Part shown: piece by piece, positions 11,601 to 20,895 of the stretch
How the letters are laid out: every line of letters starts with the position of its first letter
Numbering within the stretch: position 1 is the first letter of the stretch
Assembly: GCF_050947875.1 (NCBI RefSeq)
Contig: NC_134569.1
Location: forward strand, 13,471,131 to 13,535,130
Direction: 5' to 3'
Source: Dermacentor variabilis
Lineage: Eukaryota; Arthropoda; Arachnida; Ixodida; Ixodidae
DNA length: 64,000 nucleotides
Made by a program: the position numbers and the translations under genes
The notes under the pieces: generated by a model
Told to the model about the DNA's origin: nothing
The model's input: the letters and a program-made list of their open reading frames with translations, nothing else
Database searches by the model: none

Positions 11601-13169
11601 CCAGGAAAGCGGAAAGCACAGCAAGTTTACCACTGTAATCTGCTCAAACCTTATAGACAAAGGGAAGCAGTAGTGTGCATGATGGTAAACGTTCCCGAAG
11701 AGCTTCCGGTCGAGCTTCCGGGACTAAGCTCAGTGACGAACAGAAAAGACACCGATCAGGTCATTAGTGACTTAGTCAGTGGAGCATCGCTGTCGCCTGA
11801 GCAGAAAACCGAACTACACCAGCTCTTACAAGAGTTTCAAGGTCTGTTCTCTGAGAGGCCTGGTAGGACTTCTGTACTTACTCATGATATAGAACTTACC
11901 TCCCCAGAGCCAGTACGATCCAAGGCGTATCGGGTGTCACCCCGCCAGAGCGATATTATGGAGGCTGAGGTAAAGAAAATGCTACAGCTCGGTGTTATTG
12001 AGGCAGGTGAGAGTGATTATACCTCCCCTTTGATTTTAGTTGAGGTACCGGGCAAGGAACCTCGTCCTTGCGTCGACTACCGCAGGCTTAATTCCATCAC
12101 TAAGGATCAAATTTATCCGATCCCTAACATCGAGGAGCGCCTTGAGAAAGTTAGTAGCGCTCAGTTTATTTCCACCCTAGATCTTGTCAGGGGTTATTGG
12201 CAGGTTCCACTTACAGAAGAGGCTAGTAGGTGTGCGGCGTTCATTTCACCAATGGGAACATTCCGTCCTAAAGTGTTGAGTTTTGGTTTGAAGAACGCGC
12301 CATACTGCTTTTCAAGCCTCATGGATAAAGTGTTGCGGGGACAGCAAGAATTCGCTTTACCGTATCTAGACGACGTAGCGATATTCTCCGCATCCTGGTC
12401 TGAGCATATGGCACACTTGCGGGCAGTGCTAACCCGCCTGCGCGAAGCGGGCTTGACAGTCAAGGCTCCTAAGTGCCAGTTAGCACAGGCCGAGGTTGTC
12501 TACCTCGGTCACGTGATTGGTCGGGGTCGTCGCCGCCCCTCTGAAATAAAGGTGGCCGCTGTGCGAGACTTCCCGCAACCGCGCACGAAGACCGATATTC
12601 GGTCGTTCTTAGGTGTCGCCGGCTACTATCAGAGGTACATCCCCAGGTACTCTGATATCGCGGCTCCCCTGACGGATGCTCTAAGAAAAACAGAGCCCCA
12701 AACAGTCGTATGGGACGAGACAAAGGAAAGAGCTTTTAGCGCCCTAAAGAGTGCCCTAACAAGCCAGCCGGTGCTACGATCGCCAGACTATACAAAAGGG
12801 TTCGTTGTTCAGTGCGATGCTAGTGAGCGAGGCATGGGCGTTGTACTGTGCCAACGGGAAAATGGAGAAGTAGAACACCCCGTCCTGTATGCTAGTCGTA
12901 AGCTGACCAGTCGTGAGCAGGCGTACAGCGCCACCGAGAAAGAGTGTGCGTGTCTCGTGTGGGCCGTTCAGAAATTGTCATGCTATCTAGCCGGCTCGAG
13001 GTTTATCATTGAGACGGATCACTGCCCTCTCCAATGGCTGCAGACCATCTCTCCCAAAAATGGCCGCCTCCTGCGCTGGAGCCTCGCTTTGCAACAATAT
13101 TCCTTTGAGGTGCGTTACAAAAAGGGGAGTCTCAACGGTAACGCCGATGGCTTAAGTCGAAGCCCCTAA
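8676..13169 (+). CDS. Gag-Pol polyprotein, order Gag-PR-IN-RT-RNase H
   Basis: This uninterrupted frame of 1497 codons encodes structural and replication functions of the retrotransposon. Residues 1-35 (LRKPKLLELARELGL) look like a SAP-type motif. A charged coiled coil follows (about 45-110, KEQKEKQERELKEQKE), then a capsid-like region and a CCHC zinc knuckle (CYTCQKPGHFSAQC, about 357-370). The aspartic protease motif is DSAAT near 409. Integrase follows: H2C2 zinc finger (about 654-695, ending CDTC), and DDE residues in DTVGPL (about 725), SDQGT (about 784) and VEKLHS (about 819). A C-terminal GPY/F-like module (EGPARIV, about 955-995) ends it. RT has YLDD (about 1230), and RNase H spans about 1378-1491 (CDASERG, ATEKE, TDHCPLQWL, NADGLSR). 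In most gypsy elements IN follows RNase H; IN before RT is the Gmr1-type order. The start ATG is the first in frame, 340 bp after the LTR. Gag and Pol share one frame. Confidence 0.95.
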   Translation: MDLKSLRKPKLLELARELGLDVSDKLRKPELLKAILELEAEDDELSECLETIEERSKRQERELKEQKEKQERELKEQKEREQQEKKEERDRQHALEMKRLEVEMERARNGSQAHGAGERVLFKMTDLMRPFKLGEDIGLFLVNFERTCEKQGFSRETWPQRLLTLLPGEAADVVARLNREEAEDFDKVKSSLLKKYRLSAEAFRRKFRENEKGKSESYTEFAYRLMSNMQEWLKEEKAFGDHEKVLQCFGLEQFYSRLPENVRYWVLDRPDVCTVAKAAELAEEFVTRRARGAKDGQKGEFGSKFKRPKFTPMRARGDTRSADERRRRRRRQNERKETAATEAERRKRFEMRQARVCYTCQKPGHFSAQCPETKPKVVFFSLCSTDENMKLLEPYMRDLLVNGKECRVLRDSAATMDVVHPSYVEPDMFTGECAWIKQAVEAHSVCLPVAKVLIEGPFGALETEAAVSSMLPPQYPYLFSNRSDHLLREKGLLFGEASVQALTRSKVRELAAKAVVAGPTLSNNEKGSEAQQADIQSTPELNKIESVTLKAPDTGEEIPDAGKLEELSADLLIAPTSDGLNRLLKVSRSALIAEQKKDGSLENIRCIVKEGIAKKNARFVERGGVLYRKYLDRRGVEFDQLIVPQCYRQDLLRLSHGGSWSGHLGVKKTKDRLLQEYYWPGCFRDADHFVRTCDTCQRVGKPGDKSRAPLRLVPIITEPFRRLVIDTVGPLPVTATGYRHILTVICPATKFPEAVPLKELSSVEIVNALLSIFARVGFPAEIQSDQGTVFTSALTTTFLERCGVKLLHSSVYHPQSNFVEKLHSVMKRVLRALCFEHQIDWELCLPGVMFALRTAPHAGTGFSPAELVYGRSLRSPLRMLRESWEGRGDDPVVVEYVLKLLERLRRAQELSGEAMAKAQQRAKVYYDRTARARRFEVGDEVMILRTSLNNKLDVQWEGPARIVQKLSDVNYVVSLPGKRKAQQVYHCNLLKPYRQREAVVCMMVNVPEELPVELPGLSSVTNRKDTDQVISDLVSGASLSPEQKTELHQLLQEFQGLFSERPGRTSVLTHDIELTSPEPVRSKAYRVSPRQSDIMEAEVKKMLQLGVIEAGESDYTSPLILVEVPGKEPRPCVDYRRLNSITKDQIYPIPNIEERLEKVSSAQFISTLDLVRGYWQVPLTEEASRCAAFISPMGTFRPKVLSFGLKNAPYCFSSLMDKVLRGQQEFALPYLDDVAIFSASWSEHMAHLRAVLTRLREAGLTVKAPKCQLAQAEVVYLGHVIGRGRRRPSEIKVAAVRDFPQPRTKTDIRSFLGVAGYYQRYIPRYSDIAAPLTDALRKTEPQTVVWDETKERAFSALKSALTSQPVLRSPDYTKGFVVQCDASERGMGVVLCQRENGEVEHPVLYASRKLTSREQAYSATEKECACLVWAVQKLSCYLAGSRFIIETDHCPLQWLQTISPKNGRLLRWSLALQQYSFEVRYKKGSLNGNADGLSRSP

Positions 13170-13650
13170 CGTAGGAATCAGCCTCAAAATTGTTTGTTAC
13201 TGCTGTTTTTCTTCCTGAGGCAGGATTTTTAACATATTGCTTTTGTTTAGTGTTTCAAAGTGATGACATGCTTTCTAGTGCAATTTTCCAATTTGTGGAC
13301 GCGTTCTGAGTGCTGCTAGACTACTGTAAGGAACTAGGCAGTGGTATAGAAGGGGAAAGAGCCTGGCAGGGCTTAGTGAGGGTTGTGCCGTGCTTGCTGA
13401 CTAAGCGGTTGAGTTTCAGCGTAGTTCTAACGCTTGCCGGGAACGAGAACAAAAATGTGAACTCTCCCGAAGTCACTTTGCAGTGTCCTGTGCGAACCTG
13501 AACGAGAGAACGAGGCCTTCTCTGTGCGCTGCGCTCAAGAAACGTCGAGGGACGCCCGACTTCGGTTATGAGCATCATCGAGCGACATCCCTCCGGACAG
13601 CGGATGCAGTCCCCTAACCATCGGGATCTCCTTCCCCCGGCGGGGCGGTC
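13170..13650 (+). other. 3' untranslated region and polypurine tract of Gmr1-like element
   Basis: No reading frame of note lies between the gag-pol stop and the 3' LTR. The last 30 bases (GGGATCTCCTTCCCCCGGCG and GGGCGGTC) resemble the corresponding region of the outer element and probably include the plus-strand primer. They are G-rich rather than a classic polypurine run. Confidence 0.5.
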
Positions 13651-14354
13651 TGTTACGTTTCGCCTACGACGCGCGGTTTAGCCGGCGCGGCTGCAACGGA
13701 CGCCGGGGCTTCGTTCAAAGCGGCAGACATTTTGGCCCGTTCGGCGCCGCCGCTACGCCTCCCCGCCAAGCGCGTCCAGGCCTGTTCTAATGCCACGTGT
13801 CTTCATGTGGGTGTGTGTGTGTATGTGCATGTTGGTGCCCACGCTTGTAGAAGCGCGGCAGCCGGGGAGAGGAGCTCCCCCAACTGTGAAGCGAGGGGGT
13901 CTGACCGGCGCCGACACGACGTATGCGCCACCTTCTCTTCCCATTGTGCCCGAACGGCGCCGGCACGACGGCTACGCCACCTTCTCATCCCATTGTTCCC
14001 GAGCGGCACAGTCACGTGCTCGTCTATAGAGGGGTTCCTTCTTGCCCTCAACTGCGAGAGTATAAAAGCAGCTGCCCCCGGACGCCAAAAGAGGGCTCCG
14101 ATTTCTTCTGTTGAGTAACGTGCTCTCCCGTCTCTCTACTTCGGTCGACCTGACCGCCAACTCTTTGCGATGTTAGAATAAACAAGTTGTTTTGTTGTTA
14201 CCAGTCGACTCATGCTTTGCCGGGGCCTTCGGATGCTTCCAGTTGTGCCCCAGGCCGCCAGGCCAACGCTACCCTTGGGGCTTGCGACCCAGGTGCAACA
14301 ACGGGCGTCAGCGCCGAGTTCCCAACAACTCGTGCCAGCGGTGCGATTACAACA
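13651..14354 (+). repeat. 3' LTR of Gmr1-like element
   Basis: This 704-bp repeat is about 98.7% identical to 7631-8333. One difference region is a one-base indel in the A/G run near 14088. It ends CGATTACAACA directly before the TGAC target duplication. Confidence 0.95.
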
Positions 14355-14718
14355 TGACTTTTCTCCTTGGTCCGGTCCGGTGAAATTGGTCTTTGCAAGC
14401 AGGTCTCGCAACTTTTCGTCTCCTGCCTGGGCAAGCAATCACCCCAGAACAGTGCCGGACCCACAACCACAAAGCAGTGAGCACAAGGCCACTCTCCCCC
14501 AAGACACACCTGGCTTTTAACAAAAAAAGAAAACCCGCTACACCTTTCCCGTTTCCTACGCGCGTCCTCGCCCTCTTAACACTAAGAACAGCCATTTCTC
14601 GAAAGCGTTAAGACGTGGTTATTAAAATCAGCCAACAATCGGCTTCACTTCGGAAAAACATATGAATGCACGAAAAAAATGCCACGGAAATCTGGATGAG
14701 CATGAGGCTTTCGATACT

Positions 14719-15776
14719 CTAGGGGCGACGACTTAATCCGTCGGCATTGCCGTTAAGCTTACCCTTCTTGTAGCGAATATCGAAGGTGTACTGTTGAAGA
14801 GCCAAGCTCCAGCGCAAAAGACGACCGTTTTTCGTAGACATGGACTGCAGCCATGTGAGGGGACAGTGGTCAGTCTCTATGGTGAATCTTGAGCCAGCGA
14901 TATAGCAAGCTAGCTTCTGTACCGCCCAAACTACGTAGGCGCATTCCTTTTCTGATGTACTGTATGCTTCCTCACGAACTGAAAGCTTTCTACTGGCGTA
15001 CAATACAGGATGTTCGTTCTCGTCATCTTTCTTTTGACAGAGCACCACCCCCATACCCCTGTCACTGGCATTCCACTGAAGAATGAGTGGCTTAGAGTAG
15101 CCGGGCGCGTTCAACACTGGCTGACTCGTTAGTGCGTTCTTCAGCATACTAAAAGCCTTTTCTTTAGCGTCATCCCACTTTACCGTTTGTGGTTCTGTTT
15201 TTCTGAGAGCATCCGTTAAAGGACTCGCAATCTCGGAATACCGTGGAATATATCTTTGGTAATAACCCGCCAAGCCAAGGAATGATCTGATGTCCCGCTT
15301 GGTGCGTGGTTGCGGGAAGTTGTCTATCGCGGTCAGTTTAACCTCGTAAGGCCGACGATTACCTTGCCCTATTACATGACCTAGATAAGCTACCTCCGCG
15401 CACCCTAATTGGCATTCGGGAGCCTTAACAGTTATGTTGGCCTCTCGTAGCCGACACAACACGGTTCGCAGGTGTTGCATATGGTCCGCCCATGATGAAG
15501 AAAATATAGCTATGTCATCGAGATAGGGAAGTGCAAAGTCCTCCATTCCTCGTAGCACCTGGTCCATAAGGCTAGAGAAGCAATATGGCGCAATCCAAAA
15601 CTCAGGACTTTCGGACGAAAGGTTCCCATCGGGGAAATAAACGCTGCAAGCCTGCTTGCCCTCTTGTCACGGAAGCTGCCAATACCCTCTGACTAAATCG
15701 AGTGTAGAAATGAAATTAGCACTGCTCACTTTCTCAAGTCTTTCCTCGATATGCGGATAAGTCTGGTCCTTCGTGA
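14719..15776 (-). pseudogene. RT/RNase H remnant of outer gypsy element
   Basis: The open part (15567-14719, 282 codons) begins within RT just before the catalytic LPYLDDIAIFSSSW. It runs through the RT thumb (GHVIGQGNRRPYEVK, FLGLAGYYQRYIPRY) and a full RNase H (ASDRGMGVVLCQ, TSEKE, TDHCPLTWL, NADGLSRRP). One residue differs in RNase H: WNASDRG replaces the usual CDAS, removing a catalytic aspartate. Between 15567 and 15776 the RT fingers can be read only with frameshifts. The protein closely resembles the nested element's C terminus. It cannot make active polymerase. Confidence 0.9.
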
Positions 15777-17918
15777 TTAAATTGAGCCTGCGGTAATCGA
15801 TACATGGTCGCGGCTCTTTTCCTGGGACCTCAACCAAGATAAGAGGTGAGGTGAATCATAAGATTTCGACCGAACAGGGTCAGACGAGGTTAACTCGATA
15901 TCGTGAACGATCGCAGTCGTCCTGCCCGGTGTGTCTGAAAATACGTCTTTAAATTCAAACACGAGTTCCCTCAGTTCGGCCCTCTGAATGGGATTCAACT
16001 CCGCCTGTTCTACTAACTTATCAATGGTCTCGTCAATGTCTTTTGTCTCCGTCACTGCTGGTAACTCTGGAAAGTCGACAGGCATTTCCTCAGGTTGTTT
16101 ATTCAAAGAGGGTTTCACGATCATTCGCTTTTCCCCAACTTCAAAGCGTCGCGTGCGAGCCGTCCTGTCATAGTAATGCTCAGCATTGTTTTGTGCTTTA
16201 CGCATTTCCTGCTCGGCAATCATTGTGGCAGGGCTTACGTGCAATAACTTGCTGCATTCTGCTTCTCGCGACATTTCAGGCTCCGCTGCTTTCCTGGTTT
16301 TTTCATTAGCTGGCGTACTTTCCGCCTCATCCCCTATAGGGCTATCCTGTTCAGTACTAGTTGACCAATCAGCTGTCAAACCGGTTTCTTTCACCACTGG
16401 ACTTTCATCCACTGCTTTAGCCGCGAGCTCCTTTGCCTTGGAACGAGTTAGGGCTTGCACTGTTCCCTCACTAAACCCGATTCTCTTGCGTCGTAGCAAA
16501 TCCTCTGATTGGTTAGAAAACAAATATGGATACTGCGGCGGGAGGTGTATCGAGACGGCGGCTTCAGTGTCCAGTACTCCGAAAGGGCCTTCAATGCGAA
16601 TTTTGGCCACCGGGAGACAAACACTGGAGGCCTCTACGGCTTGCCTTATTGAAGCACATTCCCCCGTGAAATGGCCTGCATCTACGTACGACGGATGCAC
16701 TACGTCCATTGTGGCTGCCGAGTCGCGAAGCACTCTACACAGTTTGCCGTTTACCACGAGGTCTCGACTGTACGGTTCGAGCAAGTTCAGATTCTCTGCG
16801 CTACTACTTAGTGACATCAACACTAGTTTGGTATTTCTGCATCCCACGGAGATATGCCCCGTTTGCCGGCAGTTGTAGCAAACTACTGGTTTCTTGGCCT
16901 CGAAAGCCTTTTTCTTTTGCTTTTCTGCCCTCTGTTCGGGTGACTCCTTTTCTCCTTCGCTGTCCTCGTCACTACTTTTCCCTGAATCTGATCTTTCCTT
17001 TGTTTTATACCGACTCGACTTTGACCATCGTTTTGGCTCGTCGGGTCTGCATTTATTCATCTCCTCCTTAGGAGCTTCGCTGCCTTCGTCCGCACGGCGA
17101 GTTACGTACTCCTCAGCGAGATCGGCCGCTCTCGAAACAGTGTCTACGCCTGGCCTATCCTGAACCCAATACTTGATGTTTACTGGCAGCCGGCGGTAGA
17201 ACTGTTCTAAAGCAACGCACTGCATTGTCTTTTCGGCATCGCCGAGTGCACCCTCTTCTCTGAGCCATTTCTTCAGGTTTACCTCCGAGGTGTATGCAAA
17301 ATCTGAATATGACTCACTTTTGGTCTTCTCGACTTCCCTGAACTTTCGCCTGAATGCCTCAGCTGATAATCAATACTTTTTAAGCAGATTTGCTTTGACT
17401 TCATCGAAGTCCTCTGCTTCTTCTTTCCCCATGCGGGCGATAATATCAGCTACCTCACGTGGCAGTAACGTAAGCAGGCGTTGCGGCCACGTGTTTCTCG
17501 CGAATTTTGCCTTCTCACACGTGCGCTCAAACTGTACCAGAAAAATACCTATGTCCCCTCCTACTGCGTAGGGTGCCATCAAGTCTGTCATTCTGCGCTC
17601 GCTTTCACGTGCCTCTGTGCTCGGTCTTTCGCTATTTTGTGCTTTCAGAAGCTCAATCTCTAGGCGCTTCATTTCGAGGTCGCGCTCTTCTTTTGCCTCA
17701 CGTGCAGCCCACTCGCGCTCCTCTTTTTCCTCTTGGCGCTTACGCTCTTCTTTTTCTTTAATGCTCTCGAGGAGGCATTCCGTGAGTTCCTCGTCGTCTG
17801 CCCCGGTCGCTTCGATCGCCTCAATGATCTCCGGCTTTCTCTTTGATTCGGCAATTTGGAGGCCCAACTCTTTGGCCAAGCTCAACAATTCCGGCTTCTT
17901 TAGTGCCTTCAATTTCAT
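15777..17918 (-). pseudogene. Gag-protease remnant of outer gypsy element, integrase deleted
   Basis: The frame starts MKLKALKKPELLSLAKELGL at 17918, with the same SAP-like motif and coiled coil as the nested element. It is broken by one in-frame TGA near 17370 (after LLKKY) and continues in the same frame to 15777. It contains the CCHC knuckle (CYNCRQTGHISVGC) and the DSAAT protease motif. After MIAEQ the frame jumps directly to AQNNAEHYYDRTARTRRFEV, which in the nested element lies about 400 residues further on, so the zinc finger and DDE core of integrase are missing. Beyond VRSK another deletion or frameshift ends the frame in early RT. A non-autonomous element; it could only have moved with enzymes from a relative. 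Confidence 0.9.
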
Positions 17919-18176
17919 GGCTGCCCTTAGTGCTGCTAAACCTTCACTCTATACAACCTTGACGTACTCAAACTTCCGTCAACGGTTTAACGAAAAATCA
18001 CTGCTATGTACTTTCCAAAAAAATACGTAAAAGCCAAGTGATATCTCAGTGAAGAAAAGCCGTGCACTCACCATATGCAGTCATGATCCAGACACCTTCC
18101 TTCCGAACGTTGTTGCCAGGACGAAGAGGCTACGATCTCGTAGTTGTCGTCCAAGTTGGGGTCTCCAGGATTCCGT

Positions 18177-18196
18177 ATCCCAATCGCTGCCAGCCA
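18177..18196 (-). promoter_or_regulatory. Primer-binding site of outer gypsy element
   Basis: Three bases inside the 5' LTR, the minus strand reads TGGCTGGCAGCGATTGGGAT. It starts with TGG, as a tRNA-primed site should, and resembles the tRNA-Leu-like site of the nested element (GCAGCG..GGGAT shared). Confidence 0.5.
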
Positions 18197-18199
18197 GTT

Positions 18200-18756
18200 T
18201 GTTGCGTGCTCCAGGGTAGCGTACCGTACTGCTGCCGAGAAGTAGCGGCGCCTGCCTATCGAAGCTCGACCGACATTACTTATTGGGTAGCGTGGCGTTG
18301 TCGGCGGGCTGCAGGCATCCGGTAGATCATGGCGACCAAGCAGGGGCGAGACGATTTGCTAGTGCGAAACTTGCACTGTTTATTCAAAGGTAGTTGAAAG
18401 AAAATAAGAAGAGCATGAAGTATGAAGTATCAAGTATGAAGTCTCACAAAGTACATTTTGGAGCCCCTTAAATAGGCTCTCTACAAGTTGTGGGCGGGAT
18501 CTTGCTTCCGTCGAATGACACGTGACAGGCACGGAGAGAGGGCCCCCGTGGGCTTCGGCTCAGGGGGGGGGGGAGGGTGAATGACCTCTCTGGCGCCGTG
18601 GGGTCCGGCCAAGAGAAGGTGAAAGGGGATGAGGTAAGCACACACGATGCCACGACCATGAGAGGAGGGGAAGGGAATGAGGTCGCCCGTGGCCTCCTGC
18701 TCAGGGGGTAGGGTGAATGACCTGTCGCCACGTGGTGTCAGACGCCAACCCTAACA
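18200..18756 (-). repeat. 5' LTR of outer gypsy element
   Basis: A 557-bp copy of 6915-7466. On the minus strand it carries a TATA-like CTATTTAAGG (about 18470-18479) and AATAAA near 18380. A G-run at about 18566-18577 is longer than in the other copy. Confidence 0.92.
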
Positions 18757-19640
18757 GTACGGAGGTGAGCGAGTGTAGTCGACAATGGGCCACATAATAA
18801 TAAATTATGGGGTTTTACGTGCCAAAACCACTTTCTCATTATGAGGCACGCCGTAGTGGGGGACTCCGGAAATTTAGACCAAATGGGGCTCTTTAACGTG
18901 CACCTTAATCTAAGTATACACGGGTGTTTTCGCATTTCACCCCCACCGAAATGCAACCGCCGTGGCTGGGATTCGATCCCGTGACCTCGTACTCAGCAGC
19001 CCAACACCATAGCCACTGAGCAACCACGGCGGGTCCATGGGCCGCATAAGAACACCTTGCTTGTGTATCTTTGGTCGTCCATAAAGTGCAGGAGCTTATC
19101 CGTTGTGACACAGTAGTCGGTAATAGAGTGATTTATGCTGACCCGGGACCAAATGGAAGTCGTCAGCTCGAAGCTTTTGTAAGTCCCTTTGCAGTTTTCT
19201 TGTGAGACAACGCGTTAGGTGACAATAGTTATTGGCGTCACTAACCAGTGCCAGCATCCTTTTGGTGTAGTCCCCACTATCAAGCAAAACAGTTGGGTTT
19301 CCTGTGTCAGCTGGAAGAATGATGATGTCTGGATTGCGTCGAAGCCAATCGATAGCCTCATGTTCCTCTAGCGACAGCGCGGAGTTTGAAGAAGGGTTTT
19401 GAAGCCAAGAAGGCACGTTAATAACACACGTGCGAGCTTCGTCGCGTCAAGTGGCCGACTTGGCTTAAAGCCTATTCAACAGCAGAAATCACCGACTTCG
19501 CATGTCGTGTAGGCTCTGTGCTAAAGTTTATACCAAGGCTCAGGACTGAGTTCCGCTTTGTCAGGCTTATACGAAGAAATATTGTGTATAGCGTCTCTTG
19601 TTAAACTTCGGGACCTACCATTTTAGCGTGTAGCTGAATT
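18757..19640 (-). pseudogene. Penelope-like element, 5' part (N-terminal domain and start of RT)
   Basis: On the minus strand, 19416-19120 encodes the N-terminal PLE region (DIIILPADTGNPTVLLDSGD, then a Leu-rich RKLQRDLQKL). The RT entry motif LYGRPKIHK follows near 19085. After the SINE at 18798-19036 the frame resumes with PIVDYTRSPPYKLS. This runs to the GTAC junction and continues in the same frame at 6914 on the far side of the LTR element. Sequence above 19420 is more decayed, and the 5' limit is approximate. Confidence 0.85.
18785..19049 (-). mobile_element. tRNA-derived SINE inserted in the Penelope element
   Basis: The SINE body is 18798-19036 on the minus strand, flanked by a 13-bp target duplication ATGGGCC(A/G)CATAA at 18785-18797 and 19037-19049. 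The tRNA-like head carries an A box (TGGTTGCTCAGTGG) and a B box (GGGATCGAATCCC) for RNA polymerase III. The tail ends in a TTATTATTA-type run. It resembles the Ruka-type SINE described in ticks (from memory). Removing it plus one duplication keeps the PLE frame open. Confidence 0.9.
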
Positions 19641-20460
19641 GAAGCAAATTAGGCAGGGCACAGGAACTCTAGTCGGCGACGGGCATAGAAGGTATCATTT
19701 TCCAGCATGCGGACCTTAGCCTTGCACTCCTATATTCTTGCTTTTAGTAGTAGTCGTTCAGCCCTTGAAATCACGCAGTCTTCGCGCGTTTATTCAACAT
19801 TTATTTTTCCGGCCAGACGGGCTACCGTCAAACTTTTGATTTCAGCTCTTAGAGTTTACATGGAACATGACGGCGACGGCGACGGTAGGAATGCGCCTGA
19901 AGTGTCCATATAATTTCTATCGCAATAGTATAATAAGAGCATCACAGTTCCGTGGTCCATCACTTCCTGCAAAAGAAGAAGTAACAAAATCGGACTTTCA
20001 CCATGCAACATGTTTGCTGAGCCGCAACAATGTCTTTCTTTTGTGGGCCAGGGGCACTGAAGTGAAAAAATAAAGGAAGGCGAAGGAAAGCATGTTTGCC
20101 GCAACCGGATGCTTGTGGGCACCTAATGTGGTTACCGAAGGAATATCGAAGAAAACGCGAGACGCTTGGTCCACAGAGAACCATACGCATATGCTCGGTA
20201 TCCTACACCGGCGAGACAAAAGACTTTACGGAGAGGTTGCAATAACATCAAAGCGAAGGTGATGCTCTCAAGCGGAGACGTTGCAATCCAAGGAGCGCCC
20301 ACAGTGGTTGCGGCGAGCGACCATTGTTTTTTATTCTCCTCTGCTAGCTAGAAAGTATCCAAAATCTTGGCGGGCCAAAATGCACTCGGCCCGAAAAAAA
20401 AAAAAAAAAAGAACGCGCACCAAAGTCCGCAGCGCGGTGGTCGGGGCAACACGAGAATGA
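19641..20460. other. Unassigned DNA with dispersed repeat
   Basis: No protein was recognised. 19862-19935 is an inverted copy of the repeat at 3896-3965. An A-run lies at about 20394-20410, just before the LINE 3' end. Confidence 0.5.
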
Positions 20461-20464
20461 ATGA

Positions 20465-20895
20465 ATGAAAAACTTTATTTTCAAAAAGGAGGTATACCGG
20501 CGAAGGTAGATCCCTTAGTCCAGGGCCCGTGTGGCCTTTGCCATCTTGCGAGCACTGTCGATCATCTTGAGCTGTTCTTCAGGCTTCGAGCAGGACAGCG
20601 CAGCCTCCCACTGCTCCGGTGTTGGTGTTTTGCGTGCTGGCGCTACCTTTGGATTTTGGCAGGCCCATGTAACGTGGTAAAGCTTTGCGTGTTCCCCGCA
20701 TAGCTGGCATTTGTTGTCATATGTTGACGGATAGATTTTCCTGAGCAGACTCAGACTGGGGTATCTATTAGTCTGCAGTTGTCTCCAGGCAACCGACTGC
20801 TCTCTACTAAGGTCTTTGTGGAAAGGGGGTATATCCTCCTTAGGGCTCTTTGTTTTCTAAAATTGCTCCATAGCGTCTGGTGACTGTGTCCGGTT
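20465..20895 (-). pseudogene. LINE ORF2 C-terminal fragment with 3' tail
   Basis: The minus strand encodes a LINE C terminus with WRQLQTNRYPSLSLLRKIYP and a zinc-knuckle-like CQLCGEHAKLYHVTWAC, then EQWEAALSCSKPEEQL and a stop at about 20515. The 3' end carries AATAAA and an ATTC-type simple tail. This arrangement is seen in ORF2 of I/Jockey-type non-LTR retrotransposons. A 5'-truncated copy with one stop near its start. Confidence 0.7.

Larger units (their letters stand above)
7631..14354 (+). mobile_element. Intact INT-before-RT (Gmr1-like) gypsy retrotransposon
   Basis: LTRs at 7631-8333 (703 bp) and 13651-14354 (704 bp) begin TGTTACG, end AACA and differ at only about 8-10 positions. TGAC flanks both ends (7627-7630 and 14355-14358), the 4-bp duplication expected for gypsy integrases. 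A single uninterrupted gag-pol ORF (8676-13169) lies between them. The element sits in the 3' untranslated part of the outer gypsy element, in opposite orientation. LTR similarity near 98.7%, an open ORF and clean target duplications point to a recent insertion that could be active; activity itself cannot be judged from sequence. Confidence 0.95.
6915..18756 (-). mobile_element. Gypsy-type LTR retrotransposon (outer), integrase-deleted, carrying a nested element
   Basis: Two about 555-bp LTRs in the same orientation (6915-7466 and 18200-18756, both TGTTG...CTAACA on the plus strand) bound the element. The 4-bp duplication GTAC flanks it at 6911-6914 and 18757-18760. Minus-strand coding remains run from 17918 to 14719. 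The LTRs differ at roughly 5% of positions plus indels, so it is older than the element nested in its 3' untranslated region (7631-14354). The coding order and protein similarity place it in the same family as that nested element. Gag, protease, part of RT and RNase H remain, but most of the integrase is deleted. Confidence 0.92.
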
